DNA of 64,000 bases from Luteimonas abyssi (GTDB lineage Bacteria > Pseudomonadota > Gammaproteobacteria > Xanthomonadales > Xanthomonadaceae). Location of the stretch: NCBI RefSeq assembly GCF_001482195.1, contig NZ_KQ759763.1:1337321-1401320 (forward strand). Direction: 5' to 3'. How positions within the stretch are numbered: the first letter of the stretch is position 1; each line of letters opens with the position of its first letter. This document shows, one piece after another, positions 22,339 through 30,924 of the stretch. The position numbers and the translations under genes are program-made. The notes beneath the pieces were generated by a model. That model made no database searches, was not told the origin of the DNA, and saw only the letters and a list, made by a program, of their open reading frames with translations.

Positions 22339-23439
22339 TCAGGCGCCGCGCACGCGGCCCTGGAAGCGCGGACGCGCACGGCCCAGCGGCAGCTTCAGCT
22401 TGCCGATGATCTCGATGCGCTCCTCGGCCAGACGGTCGGCCGCGCGGTAGGTCGGGATGCCGTCGCGCTCGGCGATCTCGAAGATGCGGGTGAGGTTGTG
22501 GTAGATCGTGCGCATCATCCGCATCGCGCGCTCGCGGTTGTAGCCGTCGATCTCCAGCGACACGTTCATCACGCCGCCGGCGTTCACCGCGTAGTCCGGC
22601 GCGTAGAGGATGCCGCGTTTCTCGACTTCGTCGCCGATGGCATTCGTGGCCAGCTGGTTGTTGGCCGCGCCGCAGATGATCTTCGCCTTCAGGCGCGGCA
22701 GGGTGTCCTCGTTGACGGTGCCGCCCAGGGCGCAGGGCGAATACACGTCGGCCTCGACGTCGTAGATCTCGTCCAGGCCCACGGCCTCGGCGCCGTACTC
22801 GTTGACCGCACGCGCGACGCGGTCGGCGTTGATGTCGGTCACGAACACCTTCGCGCCGCGCTCGGTGAGCAGCTTCACGAACTCGATGCCGACGTGGCCC
22901 AGGCCCTGCACGGCGTAGCTGTAGTTGCCGACTTCCTCGTTGCCGTACTTGCGGTTGAGCGTGGCCAGCAGGCCCTGCATCGTGCCGTAGGCGGTGAACG
23001 GCGACGGATCGCCCGAGCCGCCGTGGACCTGGTGCACGCCGGTGACGTACTCGGTCTCGCGGTAGACGAACTCCATGTCGTTGACGTCGATGCCCACGTC
23101 CTCGGCGGTGATGTAGCGACCGCCCAGCGACTCCACGAACTGGCCGAACGAACGGAACAGCGCCTCGGACTTGTCGGTGGCCGGATCGCCGATGATCACC
23201 GCCTTGCCGCCGCCGATGTTCAGGCCGGCCACGGCGTTCTTGTAGGTCATGCCGCGCGACAGGCGCAGCACGTCGTTCAGCGCGTCCTGCTCGCTCTTGT
23301 ACGGCCACATGCGGGTGCCGCCCAGGGCCGGGCCGAGCACGGTGTTGTGGATGGCGATGATGGCCTTCAGGCCCGCATCCTTGTTGTGGCAGAACACGAC
23401 CTGCTCGTGGCCGTAGGTGTCGAGGTGTTCGAAAATCAT
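22339..23439 (-). CDS. Leucine dehydrogenase (Glu/Leu/Phe/Val dehydrogenase family)
   Basis: NAD-dependent oxidative deamination of leucine (and valine or isoleucine) to the branched 2-oxo acid. The 366-residue length is that of leucine dehydrogenases, shorter than glutamate dehydrogenases. Substrate and catalytic lysines are Lys67 and Lys79 in LSRGMTYKNAVAGLNIGGGK, and the Rossmann dinucleotide loop is VQGLGHVGIEFVKLL. The segments SPFTAYGTMQGLLATL and YAPDYAVNAGGVMNV are also typical. It is the entry enzyme for the leucine pathway completed by liuA-E in this window; the branched-chain oxoacid dehydrogenase that would connect them is not here. GGAG lies 6 bases before the ATG. Confidence 0.93.
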   Translation of the reverse strand: MIFEHLDTYGHEQVVFCHNKDAGLKAIIAIHNTVLGPALGGTRMWPYKSEQDALNDVLRLSRGMTYKNAVAGLNIGGGKAVIIGDPATDKSEALFRSFGQFVESLGGRYITAEDVGIDVNDMEFVYRETEYVTGVHQVHGGSGDPSPFTAYGTMQGLLATLNRKYGNEEVGNYSYAVQGLGHVGIEFVKLLTERGAKVFVTDINADRVARAVNEYGAEAVGLDEIYDVEADVYSPCALGGTVNEDTLPRLKAKIICGAANNQLATNAIGDEVEKRGILYAPDYAVNAGGVMNVSLEIDGYNRERAMRMMRTIYHNLTRIFEIAERDGIPTYRAADRLAEERIEIIGKLKLPLGRARPRFQGRVRGA

Positions 23440-23741
23440 CACAAACTCCGCTGCGGCGCTGGTCGCATGGGCGAGCCCGCCGTTCGCTGTGGTGGTAGAA
23501 GAGGTGGCGCGCTGCGGCGGCAGTGAAGGGCCCGCCGATGGGGGCGGCATGATACGCCGGTCACACCACAAAAGCCCGTTCCGCCGGGTACGGCGCCGGT
23601 AACACGTGACGCGCTGCGGTGCAGCAAAATCAAGGAGATAGTGCCATTTTCGATGTGTGGCGCGGCGCCCGGCGGCCGCGCGGAGGCTGAACGCCCGCCG
23701 AGTCGATGGATGGCGCGGTGCAGCATTCGACGATCGAGAAA

Positions 23742-23870
23742 TGCCCTTCCCCCGCTCGCGGGGGAAGGTGCCCGAAGGGCGGATGGGGGCACGCCGGCGG
23801 CGCGTTGGCGCCGCGCAAGCGCCCCTCATCCGGCGCTGCGCGCCACCTTCTCCCGCCTGCGGGAGAAGGA
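23742..23870. repeat. CCTTCTCCCGC-type palindromic repeats
   Basis: Two units in the 465-base gap between the PLD-family gene and leucine dehydrogenase. Unit 1 (23746-23791) is CCCTTCCCCCGCTCGCGGGG, then GAAGGTGCCCGAAGGGCGGA, TGGGGGC. Unit 2 (23822-23867) is CCCCTCATCCGGCGCTGCGC, then GCCACCTTCTCCCGCCTGCG and GGAGAAGG. I see no gene in the gap; the first 150 bases upstream of the dehydrogenase start presumably hold its promoter, which I cannot pick out. Confidence 0.7.
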
Positions 23871-23904
23871 ATGCGCGTGCACCGCAGGTCGGATCGCGAT
23901 GCGG

Positions 23905-25461
23905 CTACAGCTGCGATTCGATCGGCAGCAGCTTCAGTCCCCACACGAACAACCGCTGCCACACGCTGGCCTCGGGTTCGTTGTCGTGGACCACGGCGGG
24001 ATCGGGCGCGCTGTCGAGCCAGCGCTGGCGGCCGCGGCTGTCCACGTAGACCCAGTAGCTGAGTTCCGGGCCCGACAGCTCCAGGAAGATGTCGCGCACC
24101 GCCGCGCCCAGTGCGGGATCGTCGAAGAACACGCCCATCTCGGTGTTGAGGTCGATCGAGCGCGGATCCATGTTGAACGAGCCGACGAAGCCGCGGCGGT
24201 CGTCGATCACGTAGGCCTTGGTGTGCAGGCTCGCGCCGCTGCTGCCGAACAGGCTGCTCTCGGCGGTCGCTTCGGCCTTGCTTTCGTACAGGGCCACCCC
24301 GTGGCGCAGCATCTGCTTGCGATAGCGGCTGTAACCGCTGTGCACGGCCAGCACGTCGTTGGCGACCAGCGAGTTGGTGACCACGGCGGCGTGCACCCCG
24401 CGGCGGACGAGTTCCGCCATCAGCGTCACCCCATCGGGGCCGGGCACGAAGTAGGGCGAGACCACCAGCGCCTTGTGCCGGGCGCTCTGCAGGTCGTCCA
24501 GGATCGGGCCGATCAGCCAGTCGTCGCCGCGCTCGCCCGCGCGCTTGACCGGCGGGTCGGACACGATGCGCAGGCCGGCGCTCCAGTACGGCTCGAGCTC
24601 CTGCAGGAAGTAGCGGCGCACGCTCTCGGCGCCGTCCATGCGCTCCAGGAACGCCGCCGCCTCGCGGCTGCGCGCCTCGGCCCGGATCTCGCCCATCACC
24701 GTGTCCAGGCGCCGCTTGGACTTGCGCGTGAGCGCGGCGATGGGCACCACCGCCTGGCTGTTCCAGAAGCTGTCGAAGATGGTGTTGGCGCTGTTGACCG
24801 CCGGCCCGAACAGCAACAGGTCGAGGTCGCGGAAGTTGGTGCCGTCGGCAGCGTCGAAGTACTCCTCGCCCACGTTGCGCCCGCCGACCACCGCCACCCG
24901 CCCGTCGGCGATCCAGGCCTTGTTGTGCATGCGGTGGTTGATGCTCCACGCGCGCTGCACCATCTCCACCAGCCGGCCGATGCCGTCGCGGTTGCGGAAG
25001 GGGTTGTACACCCGGATCTCGATGTTGGGGTGCTGGTCGAACGCCAGTAGCGCGCCGTCCTTGCCGCGGGTGCTGATGTCGTCGAGCAGCAGGCGCACGC
25101 GCACGCCGCGCTCGGCGGCCTCCCACAGTTCGAGCAGCAGCAGGTGCCCGGCGAGGTCGTCCTTCCAGATGTAGTACTGCACGTCCAGACTGCGCCCGGC
25201 CTGTCGCGTCGACAGCGCCCGCGCGGCGAAGGCATCCAGCCCGTCGGACAGCAGGATGGTGCCGGTCTTGCCGGGGTTGCGGTCGAGCAGGGGCGCCAGC
25301 TCGCGGTCGATCGCGGTGGCGTCGCGTTCCACCGCAAGTGCATGGCTGGGCGCGCCGGTGGCCTGGGGCGTCAGGTGATCGGCCAGCAGGATGCCGCTGG
25401 TCACCAGGATCACCAGGGCGATCAGTCCCCAGACGAAGAGCTTCTTCAGCCGTTTGCGCAT
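23905..25461 (-). CDS. Phospholipase D family protein, cardiolipin synthase-like, membrane-anchored
   Basis: A 518-residue protein with an N-terminal membrane anchor (about residues 8-28, LFVWGLIALVILVTSGILLA) and two HKD motifs: HNKAWIADGRVAVVGGRN in the first half and HTKAYVIDDRRGFVGSFN in the second. The pair forms one phosphodiesterase active site. The overall plan resembles ClsC-type cardiolipin synthases or other PLD-like transphosphatidylases acting at the inner membrane; DVQYYIWKDDLAGHLLL is the segment before the first motif. Substrate cannot be read from sequence. The ATG is preceded by no strong ribosome site, but the basic-hydrophobic N-terminus supports it. Confidence 0.88.
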   Translation of the reverse strand: MRKRLKKLFVWGLIALVILVTSGILLADHLTPQATGAPSHALAVERDATAIDRELAPLLDRNPGKTGTILLSDGLDAFAARALSTRQAGRSLDVQYYIWKDDLAGHLLLLELWEAAERGVRVRLLLDDISTRGKDGALLAFDQHPNIEIRVYNPFRNRDGIGRLVEMVQRAWSINHRMHNKAWIADGRVAVVGGRNVGEEYFDAADGTNFRDLDLLLFGPAVNSANTIFDSFWNSQAVVPIAALTRKSKRRLDTVMGEIRAEARSREAAAFLERMDGAESVRRYFLQELEPYWSAGLRIVSDPPVKRAGERGDDWLIGPILDDLQSARHKALVVSPYFVPGPDGVTLMAELVRRGVHAAVVTNSLVANDVLAVHSGYSRYRKQMLRHGVALYESKAEATAESSLFGSSGASLHTKAYVIDDRRGFVGSFNMDPRSIDLNTEMGVFFDDPALGAAVRDIFLELSGPELSYWVYVDSRGRQRWLDSAPDPAVVHDNEPEASVWQRLFVWGLKLLPIESQL

Positions 25462-25759
25462 GCGATGGTCGGATCCCCGGTTCGACGCCCGATTGTAGTG
25501 GCAGCGGGTCGGACACGGTGTTTCCGCACCCGCGTGCGGACAGGGGACCGGGATCGCGGCACCGGTCGCGGACGGCGCGACCGGCAGCGGGCATGCTGCG
25601 GTCGTCGGTTCCGCCGTTGTCGTGGTCGCGCCCGTCCGCGCCGCATCCATCCCGGGCGGCGCGGCGATCCGGCACCGCCGGCGGACCGTCCGGACATCGT
25701 CATCCGTGCCATCCGCATCACCTGCGTCGCCCGCACACCGCCCACCCTGGAGGGATTGC

Positions 25760-27829
25760 ATGCCCGCTCGACGGAACGCCCCCGCGCCGCCCACGCGTCG
25801 CCTCGACGCCCGGCCCGATACCGCCGACTTCCGCGACCGCATGTTCGAACCCACCCTGGTCGACGTGCCGCTGACGCTGCCGCTGGAGCAGCACCTGCGC
25901 CGCCGCGTGCCCGTGCTCGACCAGGGAGAGGAGGGCGCCTGCGTGGCGTTCTCGCTGGTCACCGTGGCGCACACGCTCCTGCGCATGCGCCGGCCGCGGC
26001 CCGACACCACCCGGCTGAGTGCGCGCATGGCCTACGACATGGCCCGCCGCTACGACGAATGGGACGACGACGCCGACGCCGACGCCGGCTCCAGCTGCCG
26101 CGGGGCAATGAAGGGCTGGCACCGCCACGGGCTGGCGCGCGAGGCGGTGTGGCCCTGGCGCCCGGGCGTGACGCGCGAGTGCTACACCGAACGCCGCGCC
26201 CGCGATGCCCTGCGGCATCCGCTGGGTGCGTATTTCCGGGTCAACCACCGCGACCTGGTCGCCATGCACGCGGCGTTCGCCGAGGTCGGCGTGCTGTACG
26301 CCTCGGCCGCCGTGCACGCGGGCTGGCTGGCGCCGCCGGCCAGCGGCCGGATCGCCTGGGCGCGGCAGGCCGTCACCGGCTTCCACGCGTTCGCCATCGT
26401 CGGTTACGACGCCCGCGGCTTCTGGCTGCAGAACAGCTGGGGCCCGGGCTGGGGCCGGCGCGGCCATGCGCACGTGAGCTACGACGAATGGCTCGAGCGC
26501 GGCAACGATGTCTGGGTGGCGCGACTGGCGGTGCCGGTGGAGGTGCAGCGTCCGGCCACCAGCGCGGTGTTCAATTCGGCCATGGCGCAGCAGTCGGCGG
26601 GCTACGCGCAGGCGGACCTGCGCCCGCACGTGGTCAGCCTCGGCAACGACGGCCGCCTGCGCGGGGCGGGGCGCTTCGGCAATACCCAGGAAGACATCCG
26701 CAATCTCGTGCGCGACGACCTGCCGCGCATCACCCGCGGCTGGTCGCGCAAGCGCGTGCTGCTGTACGCGCACGGCGGGCTGGTGTCCGAGCAGGCCGCC
26801 ATCCAGCGCGTGGCCGATTACCGCGAGCAACTGCTCGGCCAGGAGATCTATCCGCTGGCGTTCGTCTGGAAGACCGACTTCTGGACCACGCTCGGCAACA
26901 TCCTGCGCGACGCCGCACGCCCGCGCAGCCAGAACGTGCTCGACCGCGCCCGCAACCTGCTGCTCGACCGTCTCGACGACACCCTGGAACCGCTGGCCCG
27001 CCGCCTGGGCGGCAAGGCCATGTGGGACGAGATGAAGGAGAACGCGCTGCTCGCGACCACTGCGGTCACCCGTGCCGACGCCGGCGGCCTGCAGGAAGCC
27101 GGCGGCGCGGCCCAGGTGGCGCGGCTGCTGCACGACTGGCAACAACGCGACCCGGACGTGGAGATCCACATGGCCGCGCACAGCGGCGGCTCGGTGCTGC
27201 TGGCGCCGCTGGTGCAGCTGCTGACCACCGACGGCCAGATCGCCGACGGCCCGGCCGTCGGCATGCTCGGCCTCGGCGGCCGCATCGACAGCGCCCACCT
27301 GTGGGCACCGGCGCTCACCATGGACCTGTTCCACCAGACCTTCGCCCCCGCGTTGCGCGCCGGCCGCATCGGCCGCGCCAGCCTGTTCACCCTGACCGAC
27401 CAGGCCGAGCGCGCCGACCACTGCGCGCGCATCTACAACAAGTCGCTGCTGTACCTGGTCGCGCACGCGTTCGAGGCCACCGCGCGCAACTGGATCGACC
27501 GCAGCCGCCGCCACGGCACGCCGCTGGCGGGCATGGCCCGCTTCATCGAGGACGCCGAGTTCGGCGATGCCGACATGCGCGCGCTGATCCGCGACGGCCT
27601 GATCGACTGGATCCAGGCGCCGACCGTCGACCAACCCCAGGGCGCGCCGGACGCCTCGCACGCCGCCACCCACGGCGCCTTCGACGACGACGCCGCCACC
27701 CTGTGCGCGACGGTCGCGCGGATCCTCGACCTCGGCGCCGGCCCCGCCGACGTCGCCCTGCACGCGTCCACCGACGGCCTCGACGATCGCCGCCGCCGGC
27801 TGTATCGCGCCATCTGCGAGACCGCCTGA
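25760..27829 (+). CDS. Papain-like (C1) peptidase domain fused to an alpha/beta-hydrolase-like domain
   Basis: A 689-residue protein with no signal peptide. Residues 30-290 are a C1-family peptidase domain: oxyanion Gln55 and nucleophile Cys61 in DQGEEGACVAFSLVTV, His209 in GFHAFAIVGYD, and Asn225 in WLQNSWGPGWG, a complete catalytic set. From about residue 330 the chain changes character. RKRVLLYAHGGLVSEQAA looks like the first strand and loop of an alpha/beta hydrolase, and VEIHMAAHSGGSVLLAPLV (Ser478) resembles a nucleophile elbow (S-G-G-S rather than G-x-S-x-G). The function of the fusion is unknown. The start at 25760 has GGAGGG 6 bases upstream. The 298-base gap upstream shows nothing else. 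Confidence 0.8.
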   Translation: MPARRNAPAPPTRRLDARPDTADFRDRMFEPTLVDVPLTLPLEQHLRRRVPVLDQGEEGACVAFSLVTVAHTLLRMRRPRPDTTRLSARMAYDMARRYDEWDDDADADAGSSCRGAMKGWHRHGLAREAVWPWRPGVTRECYTERRARDALRHPLGAYFRVNHRDLVAMHAAFAEVGVLYASAAVHAGWLAPPASGRIAWARQAVTGFHAFAIVGYDARGFWLQNSWGPGWGRRGHAHVSYDEWLERGNDVWVARLAVPVEVQRPATSAVFNSAMAQQSAGYAQADLRPHVVSLGNDGRLRGAGRFGNTQEDIRNLVRDDLPRITRGWSRKRVLLYAHGGLVSEQAAIQRVADYREQLLGQEIYPLAFVWKTDFWTTLGNILRDAARPRSQNVLDRARNLLLDRLDDTLEPLARRLGGKAMWDEMKENALLATTAVTRADAGGLQEAGGAAQVARLLHDWQQRDPDVEIHMAAHSGGSVLLAPLVQLLTTDGQIADGPAVGMLGLGGRIDSAHLWAPALTMDLFHQTFAPALRAGRIGRASLFTLTDQAERADHCARIYNKSLLYLVAHAFEATARNWIDRSRRHGTPLAGMARFIEDAEFGDADMRALIRDGLIDWIQAPTVDQPQGAPDASHAATHGAFDDDAATLCATVARILDLGAGPADVALHASTDGLDDRRRRLYRAICETA

Positions 27830-28118
27830 TCGCCCGTGCGGCCGGGCGCCGATGGCCCCCGCCGGCACAGGGCAGCGCAAGGCGGCGGTCCGTCCTGGCG
27901 GCGACCGTGTGCCGGCCGAGTGCGGCCCTGGGGGCGGTCGCGTGCGGGCGCGGAGCGGGCGCAGCGTGCCTGGGGCCGTGCGCGGGACAGGGCGCGAGGC
28001 AGCGAGCCGGGTAGCCAGCCGGGCAGCGGGCCGGGAGGAGGACGGTCAGATGGCCGGGCAGTGAGCGAGCCCGGTGCAGGACGTCGGCGTCGCGAGACGG
28101 GCCGAACCGGCCATTGCC

Positions 28119-28141
28119 AAAAAAGCACGGTCGTTCTATAA
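28119..28141. promoter_or_regulatory. Operator-like site upstream of the TetR gene
   Basis: AAAAAAGCACGGTCGTTCTA, ending 9 bases before the tetR start codon. The core GCACGGTCGTTC is nearly identical to a second site at 28809-28834 beside the neighbouring hydrolase start. A-x-CGACCGT-type cores of this kind are common TetR operators, so autoregulation is likely. The rest of the 320-base gap after the peptidase gene (27830-28118) is GC-rich sequence in which I see nothing. Confidence 0.55.
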
Positions 28142-28149
28142 AGGCCGCC

Positions 28150-28764
28150 ATGCCGACCGCAGTCGCCACCGCCAAGGGCGTCGCCACCCGCGAGACGATC
28201 GTCGCGCAGGCGCATGCGATGGCCGCGCGGGGCGGGTTGGAAAGCCTCTCCATCGGCGAGCTCGCCACCGCCGTGGGCATGTCCAAGAGCGGCGTGTTCG
28301 CCCACTTCGGCTCCCGCGAGGATCTGCTGCGCACGGTGCTCGACACGGCCAGCGAACGCTTCTTCGAACACGTGATGCGCCCCGCGTTCGCGCAGCCGCG
28401 CGGGCTGGCCCGCCTGCATGCGCTGGTCGACAACTGGTTCGTCTGGCTGGGCGAGAACCCCAACGGCTGCGTGGTGCTCGGGGCCTGCATCGAATACGAC
28501 GGCCAGCCCGGCCCCATGCGCGACCACGTCGTGGCGTGGATGACGCGCTGGCTGGACGCCCTCGAACGCGCGGTGGGGCTGGCCGTGACCAGCGGCGAAC
28601 TGCGCGCCGACACCGACACGCGCCAGCTCGCCTTCGAGCTGATCTCGATGATGCACGGCACCCACCAGACCCGCGCCCTGTACCGCCCGGCCGATGCGAT
28701 GGCGATGGGCCGTCGCGCGCTGCTGGATCTCCTGGACGCGCGGCGCGCGCCTTCCTCCTCCTGA
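28150..28764 (+). CDS. TetR/AcrR family transcriptional regulator
   Basis: A 204-residue one-domain repressor type protein. The N-terminal DNA-binding helix-turn-helix spans about residues 10-58 (ETIVAQAHAMAARGGLESLS, then IGELATAVGMSKSGVFAHFG, SREDLLRTVLD). The C-terminal domain, about residues 80-195, is helical and would bind a ligand. The pattern ENPNGCVVLGACIEYDGQPG is typical of a TetR subfamily often sitting next to hydrolases or oxidoreductases. It is followed 19 bases later by an alpha/beta hydrolase gene in the same direction, so the pair is probably one operon repressed by this protein via the matching operator-like sites. Confidence 0.9.
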   Translation: MPTAVATAKGVATRETIVAQAHAMAARGGLESLSIGELATAVGMSKSGVFAHFGSREDLLRTVLDTASERFFEHVMRPAFAQPRGLARLHALVDNWFVWLGENPNGCVVLGACIEYDGQPGPMRDHVVAWMTRWLDALERAVGLAVTSGELRADTDTRQLAFELISMMHGTHQTRALYRPADAMAMGRRALLDLLDARRAPSSS

Positions 28765-28783
28765 CCCGACCACGAGCCACGTC

Positions 28784-29713
28784 ATGACGACGCCCCCGCC
28801 TATGTCCGAAAAAAGCACGACCGTTCGAAAAAAAGCCCCGGCCTGGCTGCGCGCCGGTTTCGCGACCGGCAGCTGGCTGGCGCCTGCGCTGACCCTGCGC
28901 TATGCGACCCGCCTGTTCGCGACTCCGCACGCAGGGATGCGGCGGCGGGCGCAGAATGCCGATCGGGGGGATGCGCGGACCGATACCGTCGCCTGCGGCG
29001 ATGCGCGTCTGGCGACCTATGTCTGGGGCGATCCCGCCCGCCAGCCGACGGTGTTGTTCGTCCACGGCTGGTCGAGCTACGGCCTGCGCTGCCTGCCCTG
29101 GGTGCGCCCGTTGCGCGAGGCCGGCTATGCCGTGGTCGCGTTCGACCAGCCGGCCCACGGTCGCAGCGGCGGCGACGAGGCCTCGTTGCCGCATTTCGTC
29201 GAAGCGACGCTGGCGGTCGCCGCGCAGCACGCGTCGCTGGCCGCGGTGGTCGGCCACTCGATGGGCGGCATGGCCGCGGCGGTCGCGTTGTCGCGCGGGA
29301 TACGCGCCGACCGCGCGGTGCTGATCGCGCCTGCTGCGGACATGCGCGCCGCCGGCCAGCGCTTCGGCCGGCAGGTCGCCCTGCAGGACCGGCTGGTGAC
29401 GCGCATGTTCGAGCGCTTCGAGACGCGGCTCGGCGTGCGTCTCGCCGACCTCACGCCCCAGGCCCTCGCACCCGCACTGGGGATCCCGGCACTGGTGGTC
29501 CACGACCGCGCCGACGACGAAGTGCCGTGGGAGGAGGGCGAGCGCTACGCCCGCTATTGGCCCGGCGCACGCCTGCTCACCGTGACCGGTGCCGGCCACC
29601 ACCGCATCGCGGCCGCGCCGGACACCATCGAGGCGACGTTGCGGTTCCTGCGGGGCGGCTCGCCCGGCGTACGCGTGGTGTCGTCGCTGGCGTTGCCGTA
29701 CGGCGTGGCCTGA
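28784..29713 (+). CDS. Alpha/beta hydrolase
   Basis: A 309-residue alpha/beta hydrolase, cytoplasmic or membrane-associated, of unknown substrate. The oxyanion strand is TVLFVHGWSSYGLRCLPWV, the nucleophile elbow is VVGHSMGGMAAAVAL (Ser), the acid is in VVHDRADDEVPWEE, and the His is in VTGAGHHRIAAAPDTIE. The N-terminal 60 residues are poorly conserved and basic. Two in-frame starts exist, ATG 28784 and ATG 28802; both have weak ribosome sites. The operator-like site at 28809-28834 falls within the first codons of either version, which is odd. Alternatively translation starts further down. Co-transcribed with the TetR gene. Confidence 0.85.
   Translation: MTTPPPMSEKSTTVRKKAPAWLRAGFATGSWLAPALTLRYATRLFATPHAGMRRRAQNADRGDARTDTVACGDARLATYVWGDPARQPTVLFVHGWSSYGLRCLPWVRPLREAGYAVVAFDQPAHGRSGGDEASLPHFVEATLAVAAQHASLAAVVGHSMGGMAAAVALSRGIRADRAVLIAPAADMRAAGQRFGRQVALQDRLVTRMFERFETRLGVRLADLTPQALAPALGIPALVVHDRADDEVPWEEGERYARYWPGARLLTVTGAGHHRIAAAPDTIEATLRFLRGGSPGVRVVSSLALPYGVA
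28809..28834. promoter_or_regulatory. Second TetR-type operator-like site
   Basis: AAAAAAGCACGACCGTTCGA plus a further A run. It shares AAAAAAGCACG(G/A)(T/C)CGTTC with the site before the tetR gene. It lies inside the predicted first codons of the hydrolase. Confidence 0.45.
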
Positions 29714-29842
29714 CACCCGCATTCACGCAGGCAGGACACGGCCATCGCCAGCATCGTCTCCACCGGTTTCAGGCAACGCGCACCGGGCCCGCCACCGGGC
29801 GGGACGTGCGCCGCGCCGCCGGTCTCTCACCAGGAGTTCGAC

Positions 29843-30016
29843 ATGATCAAGTGGGCCATCATTTTCGCCGTCATCGGCCTCATCGCCGGTGCGCTCGGCT
29901 TCTCCGGCATCGCCGGCGCCTCGATGGGCATCGCCCAGTTCCTGTTCTGGGCGGCGATCATCATCGCCGTGGTGTTGTTCCTGCTGGGCGTGACCATCTT
30001 CAAGAAGGTCACCTAG
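29843..30016 (+). CDS. DUF1328 (YtjA-type) small membrane protein
   Basis: A 57-residue protein with two predicted transmembrane helices: MIKWAIIFAVIGLIAGALGF and, after a GIAGASMGIAQ turn, FLFWAAIIIAVVLFLLGVTI, followed by FKKVT. This is the DUF1328/YtjA family found widely in Proteobacteria, with no established biochemical function and often stress-responsive. AGGAG precedes the ATG by 8 bases. It stands alone, and a REP inverted pair immediately follows, probably acting as its terminator. Confidence 0.9.
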   Translation: MIKWAIIFAVIGLIAGALGFSGIAGASMGIAQFLFWAAIIIAVVLFLLGVTIFKKVT

Positions 30017-30036
30017 CGGAGGAAAAAACGGGGAAA

Positions 30037-30121
30037 AAACGGGGTCAGAGTCACTTTTCGGGTCACGTTTGCGGAGATGCAGACAGACCGTCACCGAAAA
30101 GTGACTCTGACCCCGTTTTCT
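30037..30121. repeat. REP inverted pair, GGGGTCAGAGTCACTTTTC subtype
   Basis: Left arm AACGGGGTCAGAGTCACTTT and TCGG (30039-30062), right arm CCGAAAAGTGACTCTGACCC and CGTTTTC (30094-30120). The arms are perfectly complementary around a roughly 31-base centre. It fills the gap between the DUF1328 gene and a convergent membrane-protein gene and would form a strong bidirectional hairpin. Confidence 0.9.
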
Positions 30122-30125
30122 TTTC

Positions 30126-30734
30126 TCAGCCCAGCACCACGAAGTGCCGCAGCGTGAACGCCACCAGCACCGCCAGTGCGGCGAGGGCGATGGTCAGCTG
30201 CTGGCCGTCGCGCCGCGCCACCATGCCCGCGATCGACAGCCCCACGATGGCCACCACATGCGCGTAGTACTCCAGCCCCAGGCGCGCCATGTAGTCCGCG
30301 CCCTTGAGCGCGGTGTCCAGCACGTCGGCGGAGAACAGCAGGATCAGGATGCCGAAGAACCACGCACGGCGTGAGCGGAAGTAGTCGCCGTAACCGGCGT
30401 ATTCCTCCATCGAATCCGGAAACAGCAGCGCGGTCAGCAGGAAGTACAGGCTCGCGTAGAAGACCAGGAACAGATAGGTGACGAAGGTCCAGTAGGGCAG
30501 GTTGCGCAGCTGGAACTCGAACCACCAGAACCGCACGATCGCCGCCAGCAGGAACGCCACCCAGACCAGGTGCGCCGGGTAGATCCGGAACTTGTCGGGA
30601 TGCTGGATGAAACGCGACACCCCCACCAGCAGCCGCGAGACCGCCAGGCCCAGCACCATGCCGAGGATGATGCGCACGTGGGTGAACGCCGCGCCGGCGT
30701 CGACCTGATACAGCTCGAGTGTCGCGTCGTCCAA
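30126..30734 (-). CDS. Multi-pass membrane protein of unknown function
   Basis: A 202-residue integral membrane protein with about six hydrophobic segments: [77 protein letters not shown], a segment [14 protein letters not shown], and [20 protein letters not shown] do not recognise a family with a known role. No ATG precedes the first helix in frame. I use TTG 30734 ([14 protein letters not shown]) because AGGGAG lies 10 bases upstream. It is transcribed away from icmF, sharing a 190-base divergent region, and it ends 4 bases from a REP pair. Confidence 0.7.
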   Translation of the reverse strand: MDDATLELYQVDAGAAFTHVRIILGMVLGLAVSRLLVGVSRFIQHPDKFRIYPAHLVWVAFLLAAIVRFWWFEFQLRNLPYWTFVTYLFLVFYASLYFLLTALLFPDSMEEYAGYGDYFRSRRAWFFGILILLFSADVLDTALKGADYMARLGLEYYAHVVAIVGLSIAGMVARRDGQQLTIALAALAVLVAFTLRHFVVLG

Positions 30735-30887
30735 GAGGCGCGTGCTCCCTGCGTGGCCGCGATGGCCGTCCCGGTCCGATCCTAAGCGGGTCGGGCCGTC
30801 GCGGGAACCGCGCGGCGCACCCGCGGACTGCGGAAATATGCCGCACCGCAGCATGTTTTCGTCCGAAACCGTTCCGGGCCCGACCGC

Positions 30888-30917
30888 TACAATCGGCGCA
30901 TCCTTCAGTACCCGGGA
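30888..30917 (+). promoter_or_regulatory. Candidate -10 and ribosome site of icmF
   Basis: A TACAAT hexamer (30888-30893, within GCTACAATCGG) lies about 30 bases before the GTG. No good -35 is visible. GGAG at 30914-30917 with a 7-base spacer sets the GTG start at 30925. Confidence 0.35.
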
Positions 30918-30924
30918 GCGCGCC

